Positions 52,131 to 61,709 are shown, counted from the first letter of the stretch. The stretch is 64,000 bases of DNA from Paenibacillus silagei (GCF_017874735.1 NZ_JAGGLV010000028.1:24818-88817); one strand, 5' to 3'. Made by a program: numbers and translations. The notes: generated from the sequence alone by a model not told the origin.

Positions 52131-52775
52131 TTATTTTACCTGCAACCCCGGTTCTGCAATAACAGCCTGCAGCCGGTCGCACAGCTGTTGAATCTCCTCA
52201 TTCTTCATCCGGTAGCTTACCCGGTTCGCCACCAGGCGGCTGGTGATCTCGAAGATGCTCGTCATCTCCACCAGACCGTTATCCTTCAGCGTCTGGCCGG
52301 TCTCTACCATATCCACAATCCGGTCAGCCAGCCCGATCAGCGGTGCCAGCTCGATGGAGCCGTTCAGCTTCACAACCTCCACCTGCTGGCCTTGCTCACG
52401 GAAATACCGCGAAGCCACGTTCGGGTACTTGGTAGCTACCCGCTGCTGAATGCCCGGCTGCCAGTTCGGAAGCCCGATAATCGACATCCGGCAGCGGGCG
52501 ATCCCGAGATCCAGCAGTTCGTACACATCGCGGCTCTCCTCCAGCAGCACATCCTTGCCGACAATACCGATATCCGCCACTCCATACTCTACATAAGTGG
52601 GCACATCCACCGGCTTGGCCAGAATGAACTCCATTCCGGCCTCCGGCAATGAAATCACCAGCTTGCGCGACTCTTCTCCATCCGGAGGAATCGGCAGTCC
52701 CGCCTGGCGGAACAGCTCTGCCGCTTTATTGTAAATCCGGCCTTTCGGCATGGCCACCTTAAGAATCTGTGCCAT
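52131..52775 (-). CDS. hisG: ATP phosphoribosyltransferase, short form HisG(S)
   Basis: First committed enzyme of histidine synthesis, joining PRPP and ATP. At 214 residues it is the short form without the regulatory C-terminal domain and therefore depends on HisZ. Motifs are LKVAMPKGRIYNKAAELF, VADIGIVGKDVLLE and the PRPP-binding GLADRIVDMVETGQTLKDNGL. ATG 52775 is preferred over the adjacent TTG. It follows hisZ by 60 bp. Confidence 0.96.
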   Translation of the reverse strand: MAQILKVAMPKGRIYNKAAELFRQAGLPIPPDGEESRKLVISLPEAGMEFILAKPVDVPTYVEYGVADIGIVGKDVLLEESRDVYELLDLGIARCRMSIIGLPNWQPGIQQRVATKYPNVASRYFREQGQQVEVVKLNGSIELAPLIGLADRIVDMVETGQTLKDNGLVEMTSIFEITSRLVANRVSYRMKNEEIQQLCDRLQAVIAEPGLQVK

Positions 52776-52835
52776 CAATACCCGCCCCCGTTTCGTGTGT
52801 ACTCATCATTTCAAAACCACCTGCAGCAGCTCCGC

Positions 52836-54059
52836 TCACCCATGCTCGCTGACAAACGACACGAACGTGTAGATCTCGCCGTACAGCTCGCCCTCTGCCT
52901 GAATAGTATCTGCATCCAGCCGCTTCACAGTCTTCAGCTCCTCCGGGCCTGTTACCAGCCGTGTAACCACAGCATGCCCTTCCGAGCGCAGCCTCGCAGC
53001 CTCGGCCAGCCCCTCCTGGCGCCGCAGTGCATCGTACTGGACCAGAATCGGCAGCTCTTCCTCTTCCAGCAGCCCGGAGACTCCATCCAGAATACGGTTG
53101 GTCTTCAGGGAGAAGCCGGTGGAGGGAATCGGACGCCCGAATTGCTGCAGCAGGTTGTCATACCGGCCGCCGCTGCATACCGGGAAGCCCAGCTCGGAAG
53201 CATATCCCTCGAAGGTCATGCCTGTATAGTAAGAGAAATCACCGATCATCGTCAGATCAATCAGCACATGCTCCGAGACACCGTAAGCAACCAGCACCTC
53301 CCAGACCTTGCACAGATGCTCGATCGACGCGCGCGCCACCGGATGGTTGCTCAGCTCCAGCGCCTGACCGCATATCTCCTTCCCGCCGCGCAGCCGCAGC
53401 AGTCCGTCCAGCTCCTGCTTCTGGGCAGCAGACAGCTCAAGACGCCGCAGCGTCTGGCGGAAGGCTACATAATCGCGGCTGAGCAGATGGCTCTTCAGCT
53501 CCTCCTGAGCCTGGGGCAGGCCGGATACCGCCTCCTGGAAGAGACCGTCGAGGAAGCCCACATGTCCAATTGCTATTTTAAAAGACTTTACGCCCGCCGC
53601 CTGCAGTGAAGCAATTGCCAGCGCGACTACCTCCGCGTCAGCCTCCGGCGAATCATCACCGACAAGCTCTACACCGGTCTGAAAGAATTCTGCCTCCCGC
53701 CCGGCCTCTTCTTCAATGGCCCGGAAGACATTGGCATGGTAGGACAAACGCAGCGGCAGCGGCTCATCCTTCAATAGAGAGGAGACCACACGGGCTACAG
53801 GTGCCGTCATTTCTGAACGCAGCACCAGCGCCTGCCCACGGTTGTTTAGCAATTTATACAGCTTCTGATCAGATGTAGAGCTGGCTACACCGACCGTATC
53901 GTAATATTCAAGAGTAGGCGTAATCATCTGCCGGTAGCCCCAGCGGCTCATACAGTGAAGTACATCCTTCTCGATCTTGCGCAGCTTCGTTACCGCACGC
54001 GGGAGATAATCTCTTACGCCGGCAGGCTTTTCAAATCCCTTTGGTTTGGCCATCTTCAT
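52836..54059 (-). CDS. hisZ: ATP phosphoribosyltransferase regulatory subunit HisZ
   Basis: A 407-residue class II aminoacyl-tRNA synthetase-like protein that forms the active, histidine-inhibited complex with short HisG. The motif-2-like LRSEMTAPVARVVSS and the motif YDNLLQQFG after CSGGR are visible. It lacks the anticodon-binding domain of HisRS and is shorter, which separates it from histidyl-tRNA synthetase. GAGGTG precedes ATG 54059. First gene of the his operon. Confidence 0.95.
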   Translation of the reverse strand: MKMAKPKGFEKPAGVRDYLPRAVTKLRKIEKDVLHCMSRWGYRQMITPTLEYYDTVGVASSTSDQKLYKLLNNRGQALVLRSEMTAPVARVVSSLLKDEPLPLRLSYHANVFRAIEEEAGREAEFFQTGVELVGDDSPEADAEVVALAIASLQAAGVKSFKIAIGHVGFLDGLFQEAVSGLPQAQEELKSHLLSRDYVAFRQTLRRLELSAAQKQELDGLLRLRGGKEICGQALELSNHPVARASIEHLCKVWEVLVAYGVSEHVLIDLTMIGDFSYYTGMTFEGYASELGFPVCSGGRYDNLLQQFGRPIPSTGFSLKTNRILDGVSGLLEEEELPILVQYDALRRQEGLAEAARLRSEGHAVVTRLVTGPEELKTVKRLDADTIQAEGELYGEIYTFVSFVSEHG

Positions 54060-54109
54060 TGTTCACCTCATCGGATATGTTAAAGGGTATCATCAAATGC
54101 TTTATCATG

Positions 54110-54141
54110 GTAAAGTGGTAGCAAAGTAAAGTAGTGGCAAT
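54110..54141 (-). repeat. Two tandem 16-bp repeats upstream of the his operon
   Basis: GTAAAGTGGTAGCAAA (54110-54125) and GTAAAGTAGTGGCAAT (54126-54141) match at 13 of 16 positions, 51-82 bases before the hisZ start. The spacing of one and a half helix turns would suit a repressor or activator. No T-box or leader peptide is seen in this 248-base gap. Confidence 0.5.
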
Positions 54142-54307
54142 ATCGTATCACGGACCATCCTTTTGCGTCAACAATTCGCTTGAATTCCAGAGTTCCTTTT
54201 GCCACCGGGATAAGCGGCGAATATAATAAGTTAATATGATTGTACTTTATTTCCTCCATTAAGTATTCCCGGTATCTAATTCAGAAGCAGAAAGAAGGAC
54301 TGACGGC

Positions 54308-55861
54308 TTGAGTACATCCTATATGATTGGCGTTGATATTGGAACCACCAGCACGAAGGCTGTCCTCTTTGAGGAGAACGGAACAATTGTCGCTCAGAGC
54401 AATCAGGGCTATCCACTGCATCAGCCCTCCCCCTCTGTTGCAGAACAAGACCCGGAGCAGATTCTGGAAGCCGTGATTCATACCATAGCAGCGGTCATGC
54501 AGGAGAGCCTTGCAACACCTGAATCCATTCTGCTGGTCTCGTTCAGCTCCGCTATGCACAGCGTCATCGCTGTAGATCCTGCGGGTAAGCCACTGACCGC
54601 CTGTATCACCTGGGCTGATAACCGGAGCAGCCGCTATGCCCGGCGGTTGAAGGATGAATTGAATGGACATGAGCTCTACCTGCGGACAGGAACGCCTATA
54701 CACCCTATGTCTCCAATCACCAAGCTGATGTGGCTAGGCGAGGAGCAGCCCGAGCTGTTCCGGCAGACCTACAAGTTCATCTCCATCAAAGAATATATTT
54801 TCTTCCGGTTGTTCGGAGAATATGTGATTGACCATTCCATCGCCTCTGCCACCGGCATGTTCAATCTGGAGAAGCTCGACTGGGACGAGGAGGCGCTCCG
54901 GATTGCCGGTGTTACTCCGGAGCGGCTATCCCGTCCGGTCCCGACCACCCATATCCTGCAGGGCCTGCTTCCGGAGCTTACCGGAAAGCTCGGTCTGCTC
55001 ACGGACACTCCGTTTGTAGTAGGCGCCAGTGACGGCGTTCTGTCCAACCTGGGCGTAGGGGCAATGGAGCCGGGGGTAATCGCTGCAACGATAGGCACAA
55101 GCGGTGCCATCCGTACTGTAGTTGACCATCCGCTGACCGACCCCAAAGGACGGATCTTCTGCTACGCCCTGACAGACAAGCATTGGGTGATTGGCGGCCC
55201 CGTGAATAACGGGGGGATGCTCTTCCGCTGGGTGCGTGATGAGTTCGCTGCTTCTGAAGTAGAGACGGCGAAGCGCCTGGGCATTGATCCCTACGAAGTA
55301 TTAACCCGGATCGCCGAGCAGGTGCCGCCCGGCAGCAACGGACTGCTCTTCCATCCGTATCTGACCGGAGAACGCGCACCGCTGTGGAATCCTGATGCCC
55401 GCGGCTCCTTCTTCGGGTTAAGCATGAATCACCGTAAGGAGCATATGATCCGTGCGGTGCTGGAAGGTGTCATCTTCAATATGTACACCGTATTGCTGGC
55501 CATGGAGGAATGTATCGGCGAGCCCGTTAGAATCCTGGCTACCGGCGGCTTCGCCCGCTCGGCGCTATGGCGGCAGATGATGGCGGATATTTTCGATCAG
55601 GAGGTAGTCGTCCCTGAGAGCTTCGAGAGCTCTTGCCTCGGCGCTGTTGTACTGGGATTATACGCCATCCGGCGGATCGATTCCTTGGATGCTGTCTTCA
55701 GCATGATTGGCTCCACTCACCGACATGAGCCGGTTACTGCCCACGCCAAAGCCTACAAACAGCTGCTGCCCATCTTCATCTCGGTATCCCGCAGTCTGGA
55801 GGATCAGTATCAGGCTATCGCCGACTTCCAGCGCGAGCAGGCGGGGGAACAGCCCGGCTAA
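54308..55861 (+). CDS. gntK: Gluconokinase (FGGY family)
   Basis: Phosphorylates gluconate to 6-phosphogluconate. The 517-residue protein starts YMIGVDIGTTSTKAVLFEENG, close to B. subtilis GntK, and has the C-terminal ATP site AATIGTSGAIR and LATGGFARSALWRQMMADIFDQEV. The start is TTG 54308 with AAGGA eight bases upstream. No gntR, permease or dehydrogenase gene lies next to it, so the gene stands alone; another FGGY sugar kinase (for example xylulokinase) is less likely. Confidence 0.85.
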   Translation: MSTSYMIGVDIGTTSTKAVLFEENGTIVAQSNQGYPLHQPSPSVAEQDPEQILEAVIHTIAAVMQESLATPESILLVSFSSAMHSVIAVDPAGKPLTACITWADNRSSRYARRLKDELNGHELYLRTGTPIHPMSPITKLMWLGEEQPELFRQTYKFISIKEYIFFRLFGEYVIDHSIASATGMFNLEKLDWDEEALRIAGVTPERLSRPVPTTHILQGLLPELTGKLGLLTDTPFVVGASDGVLSNLGVGAMEPGVIAATIGTSGAIRTVVDHPLTDPKGRIFCYALTDKHWVIGGPVNNGGMLFRWVRDEFAASEVETAKRLGIDPYEVLTRIAEQVPPGSNGLLFHPYLTGERAPLWNPDARGSFFGLSMNHRKEHMIRAVLEGVIFNMYTVLLAMEECIGEPVRILATGGFARSALWRQMMADIFDQEVVVPESFESSCLGAVVLGLYAIRRIDSLDAVFSMIGSTHRHEPVTAHAKAYKQLLPIFISVSRSLEDQYQAIADFQREQAGEQPG

Positions 55862-55890
55862 CGTGTTTTCCAGAACCGCCTGCTTACAGC

Positions 55891-55930
55891 AAAGCGCCGG
55901 ACAGCCGCAGATGCGGCCAGCCGGCGCTTT
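55891..55930. terminator. Bidirectional terminator between gntK and the acyltransferase
   Basis: Stem AAAGCGCCGG/CCGGCGCTTT with a nested GCCGC/GCGGC hairpin in the loop. It lies 30 bases after the gntK stop and serves the convergent gene as well. Confidence 0.75.
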
Positions 55931-55953
55931 CAATATATGAACCAAACCTAAGT

Positions 55954-57111
55954 CTACACTGTCGCCTTTGGCGCTGCTGCCGGCTTCTGCGGTGCAGAGC
56001 CGAACACCATCCAGGCCGGCTTCACATAACGGAAGGCAAGCGCAACCACCAGCCAGGAGCCCAGGAGGGCCACCAGCCAGCCGCCCGCTATTGCTGCCGT
56101 ATAGGCCAGCGATCCGCCGTGGAACGGCAGCTTCCGGTACATGAACAGCAGCAGCGGATGGAGCAGATAGATACCGAAGGAGCATGCCCCGGCCGAGAGC
56201 AGCAGTCTGCTCAGCACGCTGCGTCCTGCCCCGTAGAGCAGGAAGGACAGCTGGAACAGTACCAGACAAGAGAGCAAGGCATGCAGGTTCGAGAACCCTT
56301 CGTACCATAGACTATTGATTACTGTTTTCTTCGTATAGTTGTTATACCACAAGACCACATGGTAAGCTCCGGCAGCCGCCCATAAGAGCCATAGTACCAC
56401 CCAGCTTGTCCCTTTACCGGAACGCCAGCCTTCGCGGGAGGGAACCAGCCACTTTTTCAAGGAGCTGTAGTAGATCGCAATCGCCGCACCTAGCAGGAAA
56501 TACGAGAAATACGTAATGGCTAGACTCCCCTTGGACAGCTGCCAATACCCATGGTTCACCATATATTTGTTAAGCAGCACGAAGCCCCACTGTAACGCAA
56601 GCCCGATTACAGGTGCCCAGGCCGCGAGATGCCGGACTTTCTGCAGACACCAGAGTATCAAAGGGAACAGCAGATAGAACTGGATAATGATGATGATATA
56701 GTAGAGATGTGTATACGCCGTACCCGTCCATAGATACTTGAAGAACTTCCCGCCCATCTCCTGAAGAGGCATCCCCCAGGTATGACCGGACGTCATTTTC
56801 AGTCCAAAATACAGCACCGTAAACACAAGATAAGGCACAATAATATAGATCAGTCTGCGGCTGTAGAATTTGGCCAGTACCTTCCCGCCCAGCGGACGGT
56901 CAATATAATTGTAGAACAGGACGAACCCGCTTAAGAATATAAAGGAAGGCACCGCAAACTGGCTGAACTTGTTAATAAACAGAAACGGAGGGAACATGGA
57001 AGTGCCCAGTGTCTCAGCCAACGTGCGTGAAGTGGCATGGATGGCGATCACCGCAAAAATAGCGATTGCCCGAAAAATATCAAGCTGTGGAATTCTTTCC
57101 TTTTGAGCCAT
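55954..57111 (-). CDS. Membrane acyltransferase family 3 (OafA/YrhL type)
   Basis: A 385-residue integral membrane protein with about ten hydrophobic segments. FRAIAIFAVIAIHATSR near the start carries the catalytic His of the family, followed by FLSGFVLFY and the end motif SFGIYLLHPLLLF. Members O-acetylate polysaccharides, peptidoglycan or lipids at the membrane. It overlaps the hexapeptide transferase gene by one base, so the two likely form one unit of the hprK-lgt-ppaX operon. Confidence 0.85.
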   Translation of the reverse strand: MAQKERIPQLDIFRAIAIFAVIAIHATSRTLAETLGTSMFPPFLFINKFSQFAVPSFIFLSGFVLFYNYIDRPLGGKVLAKFYSRRLIYIIVPYLVFTVLYFGLKMTSGHTWGMPLQEMGGKFFKYLWTGTAYTHLYYIIIIIQFYLLFPLILWCLQKVRHLAAWAPVIGLALQWGFVLLNKYMVNHGYWQLSKGSLAITYFSYFLLGAAIAIYYSSLKKWLVPSREGWRSGKGTSWVVLWLLWAAAGAYHVVLWYNNYTKKTVINSLWYEGFSNLHALLSCLVLFQLSFLLYGAGRSVLSRLLLSAGACSFGIYLLHPLLLFMYRKLPFHGGSLAYTAAIAGGWLVALLGSWLVVALAFRYVKPAWMVFGSAPQKPAAAPKATV

Positions 57112-57602
57112 TATGATTCCTCCTGTTTACGCAGCTCGCGGAGCGGATTCCCCCCGACGAATGAACCGGCAGCAACATCTTTGTGAACCACCGATCCCGC
57201 CGCAACCGTAGCCCCATCCCCAATCGTAACCCCAGGGAGAATAGTCGTGTTAGCCCCAATCATTACATTCTCGCCGATCATAACTTCACCCAGCCGATAC
57301 TCCTTGATGAGGTACTCATGGGCCAGGATTGTAGTGTTATAGCCGATAACCGTGTTCTCCCCAATAGAGATCTTCTCCGGAAAAAATACATCCACCATCG
57401 CCATAAGTCCAAACGCAGTATGCTTGCCTATCTTCATCCCGAGCACCCGGCGGTAAATCCAGTTCTTGAGCGGCAGAATCGGGCAATAACGGGCAATCTG
57501 GATAAAAATAAAGTTGCGCACACCCTTCCACGGGCTGACCGTGCGGTAAATATGCCAGAGCGAATTATGCCCCTCCACGGGATAACGGGTTATCTTTCTC
57601 AC
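57111..57602 (-). CDS. Hexapeptide-repeat O-acetyltransferase
   Basis: A 163-residue left-handed beta-helix protein. Hexapeptide repeats run from about residue 75 to 150 (ISIGENTVIGYNTTILAHEYLI, then VMIGENVMIGANTTILPGVTIGDGATVAAGSVV). It resembles WbbJ/NodL-like sugar acetyltransferases. The start is GTG 57602, which overlaps the ppaX stop by four bases. With the neighbouring acyltransferase it may modify a surface polymer; the target is unknown. Confidence 0.82.
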   Translation of the reverse strand: MRKITRYPVEGHNSLWHIYRTVSPWKGVRNFIFIQIARYCPILPLKNWIYRRVLGMKIGKHTAFGLMAMVDVFFPEKISIGENTVIGYNTTILAHEYLIKEYRLGEVMIGENVMIGANTTILPGVTIGDGATVAAGSVVHKDVAAGSFVGGNPLRELRKQEES

Positions 57603-58258
57603 GGCTGCATAGTCTCCTGCTCCACAATTGAGTACAAGTCCTTCATCTCCTGGATGATGTAATCCGGTTCATAGGTGCGCAGTACAGCCTCACCCTTAAG
57701 CGACCAGGCTACCCCTGCTACAAGCACACCTGCTGCCTTGGCAGACTGAATATCGACAGCACTATCCCCCACCATCAGTGTCTTGGCTGGATCAACACCC
57801 AGATTGGCCACTGCCGTGAGCACCGGCTCCGGATGCGGCTTCGGATGAGTCACATCATTCACCGTAACAATCGTCTCCATATATTTCAACAGATCGAACA
57901 TTTCCAGTGACTTCAATGTGTTAGGCCGGATCTTCGTGGTCACAATCCCAAGCTTGATTCCCCGGCGCGTCAGCTCCTCCATCGTCTCATTCACATCGGG
58001 AAAAGCTTGGACCAGCTCATCATGATGCGCATTGTTGTACGAACGGTAGGACCGTTCCAGCACGCCTATATCCTTCAGCTCCAGGCCGGAGAATGCGCCT
58101 AGCTGCTGCTGAAGTGTAGTTCCCATCAAGGGAATGATCTGTTCCCGGGTCAGCGCCGGCAGGTTATTCTCCTTCAGCGCATGCATGAACGAATTGATGA
58201 TCAGCTCATTCGTATTCACAATCGTTCCGTCCAGATCAAATAACACGCATTCTATCAT
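57599..58258 (-). CDS. ppaX: Pyrophosphatase PpaX
   Basis: A 219-residue HAD-superfamily enzyme that hydrolyses pyrophosphate made by HprK when it dephosphorylates Ser-HPr. Nucleophile motif LFDLDGTIVNTNE (Asp8, Asp10), MVGDSAVDIQSA (motif IV) and the cap domain are visible. The length equals B. subtilis PpaX (216). It follows lgt by eight bases in the hprK operon, which supports the assignment over a general phosphoglycolate phosphatase. Confidence 0.92.
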   Translation of the reverse strand: MIECVLFDLDGTIVNTNELIINSFMHALKENNLPALTREQIIPLMGTTLQQQLGAFSGLELKDIGVLERSYRSYNNAHHDELVQAFPDVNETMEELTRRGIKLGIVTTKIRPNTLKSLEMFDLLKYMETIVTVNDVTHPKPHPEPVLTAVANLGVDPAKTLMVGDSAVDIQSAKAAGVLVAGVAWSLKGEAVLRTYEPDYIIQEMKDLYSIVEQETMQP

Positions 58259-58266
58259 TGATTGTA

Positions 58267-59298
58267 TTACTCCTTTGTTTCCTTATCTTTAGAGGGATCT
58301 TCCACCGGCTGAACTGGCTGAGAAGGCTTCTGAGGCGTATTCACAGCACTCTCTGGAACTACCGCATCTGCCGCTGCCGGTTTGGTGCTGATGATCGGGT
58401 CCTGGTAATGAGCCTTCGGCTGTCCGCTAACCCGCCGTACAATAATCAGTGCAATGGCAACCACAATAATGAGCAGCGCGAGCAGCTGAGAGATACGGAT
58501 ATTCCCGTAAGCCGGGTCAAGATATCCTTGTTCGAAGCCCATCCACTTCATTGGACTCCACAGCCCGTTAATGAAGGCTGCCACACCGCTGCTGCCGTCA
58601 AAGGCAAGACTGTCCGTACGCAGAGCTTCAATGAAGAATCGGCCGATGGAGTACCAGATGAAGTAGGACATGAAGATTTCTCCGGCACGGACGAACTTCT
58701 GGCGGCGCAGCACCATGAGGAGCAGAATGCCCAGCAGACTCCAGAGTGATTCGTACAGGAAGGTCGGATGGTGAAAAGCATCCCCTATGTACATTTGATT
58801 AACGATAAAGTCCGGTAAATGCAGCTTATCCCGCAGGAACGATTCCTCTACCACACCGCCATAGGCTTCCTGGTTGATGAAATTACCCCACCGTCCGATC
58901 ATCTGGCCGGCAAGCAGTCCGGGAGCACAGATATCCACGATGCGCCAGAACGGATAGCCTTTATAGCGGAAATAAATAATCCCGCAGATAATCGCGCCGA
59001 TCAGGGCGCCATAAATCGCAATACCGCCATTCCAGACCTTGAAGATATCGAGCAGATTATCCTTATAGTCTTCCCACTTGAAGGCTACGAAGTATAGCCG
59101 CGCCCCAATAATAGCCGATGGCAAGCCCAACAGCAACATATCCATGAAGAACTCCTGAGGAATGTTGAAGCGTTTGCCTTCTTGAATACATAGGAAGAGC
59201 CCGGTAAGCGCACCAAGACCCAGAATCAGGCCATACCAGTGAACCGGCAGTGATCCAATCGAGAAGACAATCGGGTCAATCGCTAGTGAATAAAACAT
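58267..59298 (-). CDS. lgt: Prolipoprotein diacylglyceryl transferase
   Basis: First enzyme of lipoprotein maturation; transfers diacylglyceryl to the lipobox Cys. The 343-residue protein has seven membrane segments and the signature GRWGNFINQEAYGG (135-148). The C-terminal 55 residues are an extra charged, Pro-rich cytoplasmic tail (ending PVEDPSKDKETKE) beyond the normal length of about 270-290. It is 12 bp after hprK. Its substrates include the lipoprotein at 2285-3826. Confidence 0.95.
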   Translation of the reverse strand: MFYSLAIDPIVFSIGSLPVHWYGLILGLGALTGLFLCIQEGKRFNIPQEFFMDMLLLGLPSAIIGARLYFVAFKWEDYKDNLLDIFKVWNGGIAIYGALIGAIICGIIYFRYKGYPFWRIVDICAPGLLAGQMIGRWGNFINQEAYGGVVEESFLRDKLHLPDFIVNQMYIGDAFHHPTFLYESLWSLLGILLLMVLRRQKFVRAGEIFMSYFIWYSIGRFFIEALRTDSLAFDGSSGVAAFINGLWSPMKWMGFEQGYLDPAYGNIRISQLLALLIIVVAIALIIVRRVSGQPKAHYQDPIISTKPAAADAVVPESAVNTPQKPSQPVQPVEDPSKDKETKE

Positions 59299-59310
59299 GC
59301 TCTCACACTC

Positions 59311-60249
59311 CTAATCGAGATCATCCATATCTTCTGAGATGGTGGCGGTAAGTTTATTCGTAAATTGCAGCGCGGCATTAAAGCCCATTTGCTTGAGCCG
59401 GTAATTCATCGCAGCCACCTCGATAATGACAGCGAGGTTACGTCCCGGACGGACAGGGATGGTAACCAGCGGCACATCGGTATCAATAATTCGTGTCGTC
59501 TCCTCATCCAGTCCCAGACGGTCATACTGCTTGTCCTGCTGCCAGGCTTCCAGTCTGACCACCAGGGTAATCCGCTTGTGATTACGGATAGCACCTGCCC
59601 CAAAGAGCGTCATAACATTAATAATCCCGACACCGCGGATCTCCAGCAAGTGACGGATTAATTCCGGTGCGGTACCATGAAGCTGATTATCCGAGGTCTG
59701 GCGGATCTCCACCGCATCATCGGCAATCAGGCGATGACCGCGTTTAACGAGTTCCAGTGCAGTTTCACTTTTACCAATGCCGCTGGTGCCTGTAATCAGC
59801 ATCCCTACCCCATACACATCACAGAGAACACCGTGAATTGTTGCTGTCGGTGCCAGTCTGCCCTCAAGGAAGCTGGTCAGTCTGCTTGAGAAAATGGTCG
59901 TCGCCATCGAGCTGCGGAGCACGGGAAGTCCCTTCTCGTTACTGATGTCTACAAGCTCCTGGGGTACATCCAGCGCACGAGTAATGACAATACAAGGGGT
60001 ATTGTCGTTACAGATTCCGCGTACCCGGCTTTTCCGTTCTTCCTCTGAGAGCATAGAGAAGAAAGCCAGCTCTGTTTTGCCTAATAGCTGCACACGTTCT
60101 TCCGGATAATATTCGAAATAACCGGCCATTTCCAGCCCGGGACGGTTCAAATCATCCACTGTGATCGGTCTCTTCAGACCTTCATGTCCGGAGACTACCT
60201 CTAATTGAAAATGCTGCACCAATTCCGATACTTTTACCTTCTTAGCCAT
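59311..60249 (-). CDS. hprK: HPr kinase/phosphorylase
   Basis: Phosphorylates Ser46 of HPr and Crh when fructose 1,6-bisphosphate and ATP are high and removes it with phosphate. The 312-residue protein has Walker A GTSGIGKS (154-161), His139 (IHG) region and the family signature EIRGVGIINVMTLFGAGAI. ATG 60249 has AAAGGACGG upstream and gives the normal length; the upstream codon at 60270 is less likely. It leads the operon hprK-lgt-ppaX-acyltransferases. Confidence 0.97.
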   Translation of the reverse strand: MAKKVKVSELVQHFQLEVVSGHEGLKRPITVDDLNRPGLEMAGYFEYYPEERVQLLGKTELAFFSMLSEEERKSRVRGICNDNTPCIVITRALDVPQELVDISNEKGLPVLRSSMATTIFSSRLTSFLEGRLAPTATIHGVLCDVYGVGMLITGTSGIGKSETALELVKRGHRLIADDAVEIRQTSDNQLHGTAPELIRHLLEIRGVGIINVMTLFGAGAIRNHKRITLVVRLEAWQQDKQYDRLGLDEETTRIIDTDVPLVTIPVRPGRNLAVIIEVAAMNYRLKQMGFNAALQFTNKLTATISEDMDDLD

Positions 60250-60416
60250 ATATGTCCGTCCTTTCGTCACCCGCGGCTTATGCCGCTTCCCCGCATACCG
60301 GTTACATCTTTATCCATTCCAGCTACAGGTAATTCTCCTGCTATCTTAATGGATTATGCCAGTGAATGCAATCTTAACCCCAGCGGTTACCGTTCCATTC
60401 CACCATGATCATTACA

Positions 60417-60444
60417 AGAAAAAGCCGCCTAACCAGGCGGCTTT
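60417..60444 (-). terminator. msmX terminator
   Basis: Stem AAAGCCGCCT/AGGCGGCTTT with a four-base loop and a TTTTT run on the minus strand, 35 bases after the msmX stop. Confidence 0.85.
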
Positions 60445-60478
60445 CTTCATTATAAACTATGTTCACCCTGCAGAGATC

Positions 60479-61600
60479 TTATCCCAGCAGAACGTTAAGT
60501 TCGGATTCTTTGTCGAAGATGTGGACTTTGTTCATGTCGATGGCCAATCTAGGCTTGCTGCCTTCACGGGTAGTGGAACGTCCATCTACACGTGCAATTA
60601 CAGTGTTATTGCCAAGACCGCTCAAGTAGAGGAGCATTTCATGACCAAGGTTTTCCGTAACATCAACCATCGAAGTGAAGATTGTGTTAGGGGAAGCTTC
60701 CAGGAACACTGGCTCTTCATGAATGTCTTCTGGGCGAACGCCCATGATTACATCTTTACCGATGAAGCCTTTGTTACGCAGGATTGTAGCTTTGCCGCCT
60801 GGAACTTCAACATCAAGGTTCTCTGCACGGAAACGGACAGCGCCGTTCACTTCGGAAAGAGTACCGTTGATAAAGTTCATGGTAGGGGAACCGATAAATC
60901 CGGCTACGAACAGGTTCGTAGGCTCATTGTACAGTTCTTCAGGGGAAGCTGCCTGCTGGATGATACCATCGTACATAACTACGATACGGTCACCCATCGT
61001 CATTGCTTCTGTCTGGTCATGCGTTACATAGATACAAGTAGTTTCAAGGCGTTTCACCAGCTTAGTGATCTCAGCACGCATTTGACCACGAAGTTTAGCA
61101 TCCAAGTTGGAAAGAGGCTCATCCATCAAGAAGACTTGTGGATCACGGACGATTGCGCGGCCTAGAGCGACACGTTGACGTTGACCACCGGACAGTGCCT
61201 TAGGTTTGCGTTCCAGCAAGTGCTCGATATCCAGGATTTTCGCTGCTTCGCGCACTTTCTTGTCGATTTCTTCTTTCTTTACTTTGCGCAATTTCAGACC
61301 GAAAGCCATGTTCTGATATACACTCATGTGCGGGTACAAGGCGTAGGATTGGAATACCATCGCGATATCACGGTCTTTAGGAGCAACGTCATTCACTACA
61401 CGGTCACCAATGTACATTTTACCTTCAGAGATTTCTTCCAGACCAGCGATCATACGCAGGGTTGTGGATTTACCGCAACCGGAAGGACCAACCAGTACGA
61501 GGAATTCCTTATCTTTAATATCAAGATTGATATCGATTACTGTTGCTTTATCGGAACCCGGGTATTTTTTGAAAATATGCTCTAAACGTACGCCTGCCAT
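60479..61600 (-). CDS. msmX: Multi-sugar ABC transporter ATPase (MsmX/UgpC type)
   Basis: A 373-residue ATPase that energises several CUT1 permeases. Walker A GPSGCGKS (38-45), Q-loop VFQSYALYPHMSV, signature LSGGQRQRVALGRAI, Walker B VFLMDEPLSNLDA and the switch His in YVTHDQTEAM are intact. A C-terminal OB-fold (MOI) regulatory domain follows from about 240. In Bacillus one MsmX serves many sugar transporters without their own ATPase, such as the one at 3.9-5.7 kb here. It is monocistronic with its own terminator. Confidence 0.95.
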   Translation of the reverse strand: MAGVRLEHIFKKYPGSDKATVIDINLDIKDKEFLVLVGPSGCGKSTTLRMIAGLEEISEGKMYIGDRVVNDVAPKDRDIAMVFQSYALYPHMSVYQNMAFGLKLRKVKKEEIDKKVREAAKILDIEHLLERKPKALSGGQRQRVALGRAIVRDPQVFLMDEPLSNLDAKLRGQMRAEITKLVKRLETTCIYVTHDQTEAMTMGDRIVVMYDGIIQQAASPEELYNEPTNLFVAGFIGSPTMNFINGTLSEVNGAVRFRAENLDVEVPGGKATILRNKGFIGKDVIMGVRPEDIHEEPVFLEASPNTIFTSMVDVTENLGHEMLLYLSGLGNNTVIARVDGRSTTREGSKPRLAIDMNKVHIFDKESELNVLLG

Positions 61601-61709
61601 TGTATTTCCCCCTCGAGTCTAGTATTGGATTAGAAAATCAAACGCTTTCTTGTACACTTATCTTACCCCAGAGCCGGCCTCATGGCTATTTGCAAGGTTC
61701 ACAAAAAAC

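Noticed and set aside
50724..52652. A 642-codon open frame on the plus strand across hisD and hisG
   Set aside because: Antisense shadow of two well supported genes; the translation is Arg/His-rich with no family resemblance.
54060..54307. Possible T-box leader upstream of the his operon
   Set aside because: No T-box sequence, specifier stem or terminator/antiterminator pair is visible in the gap.
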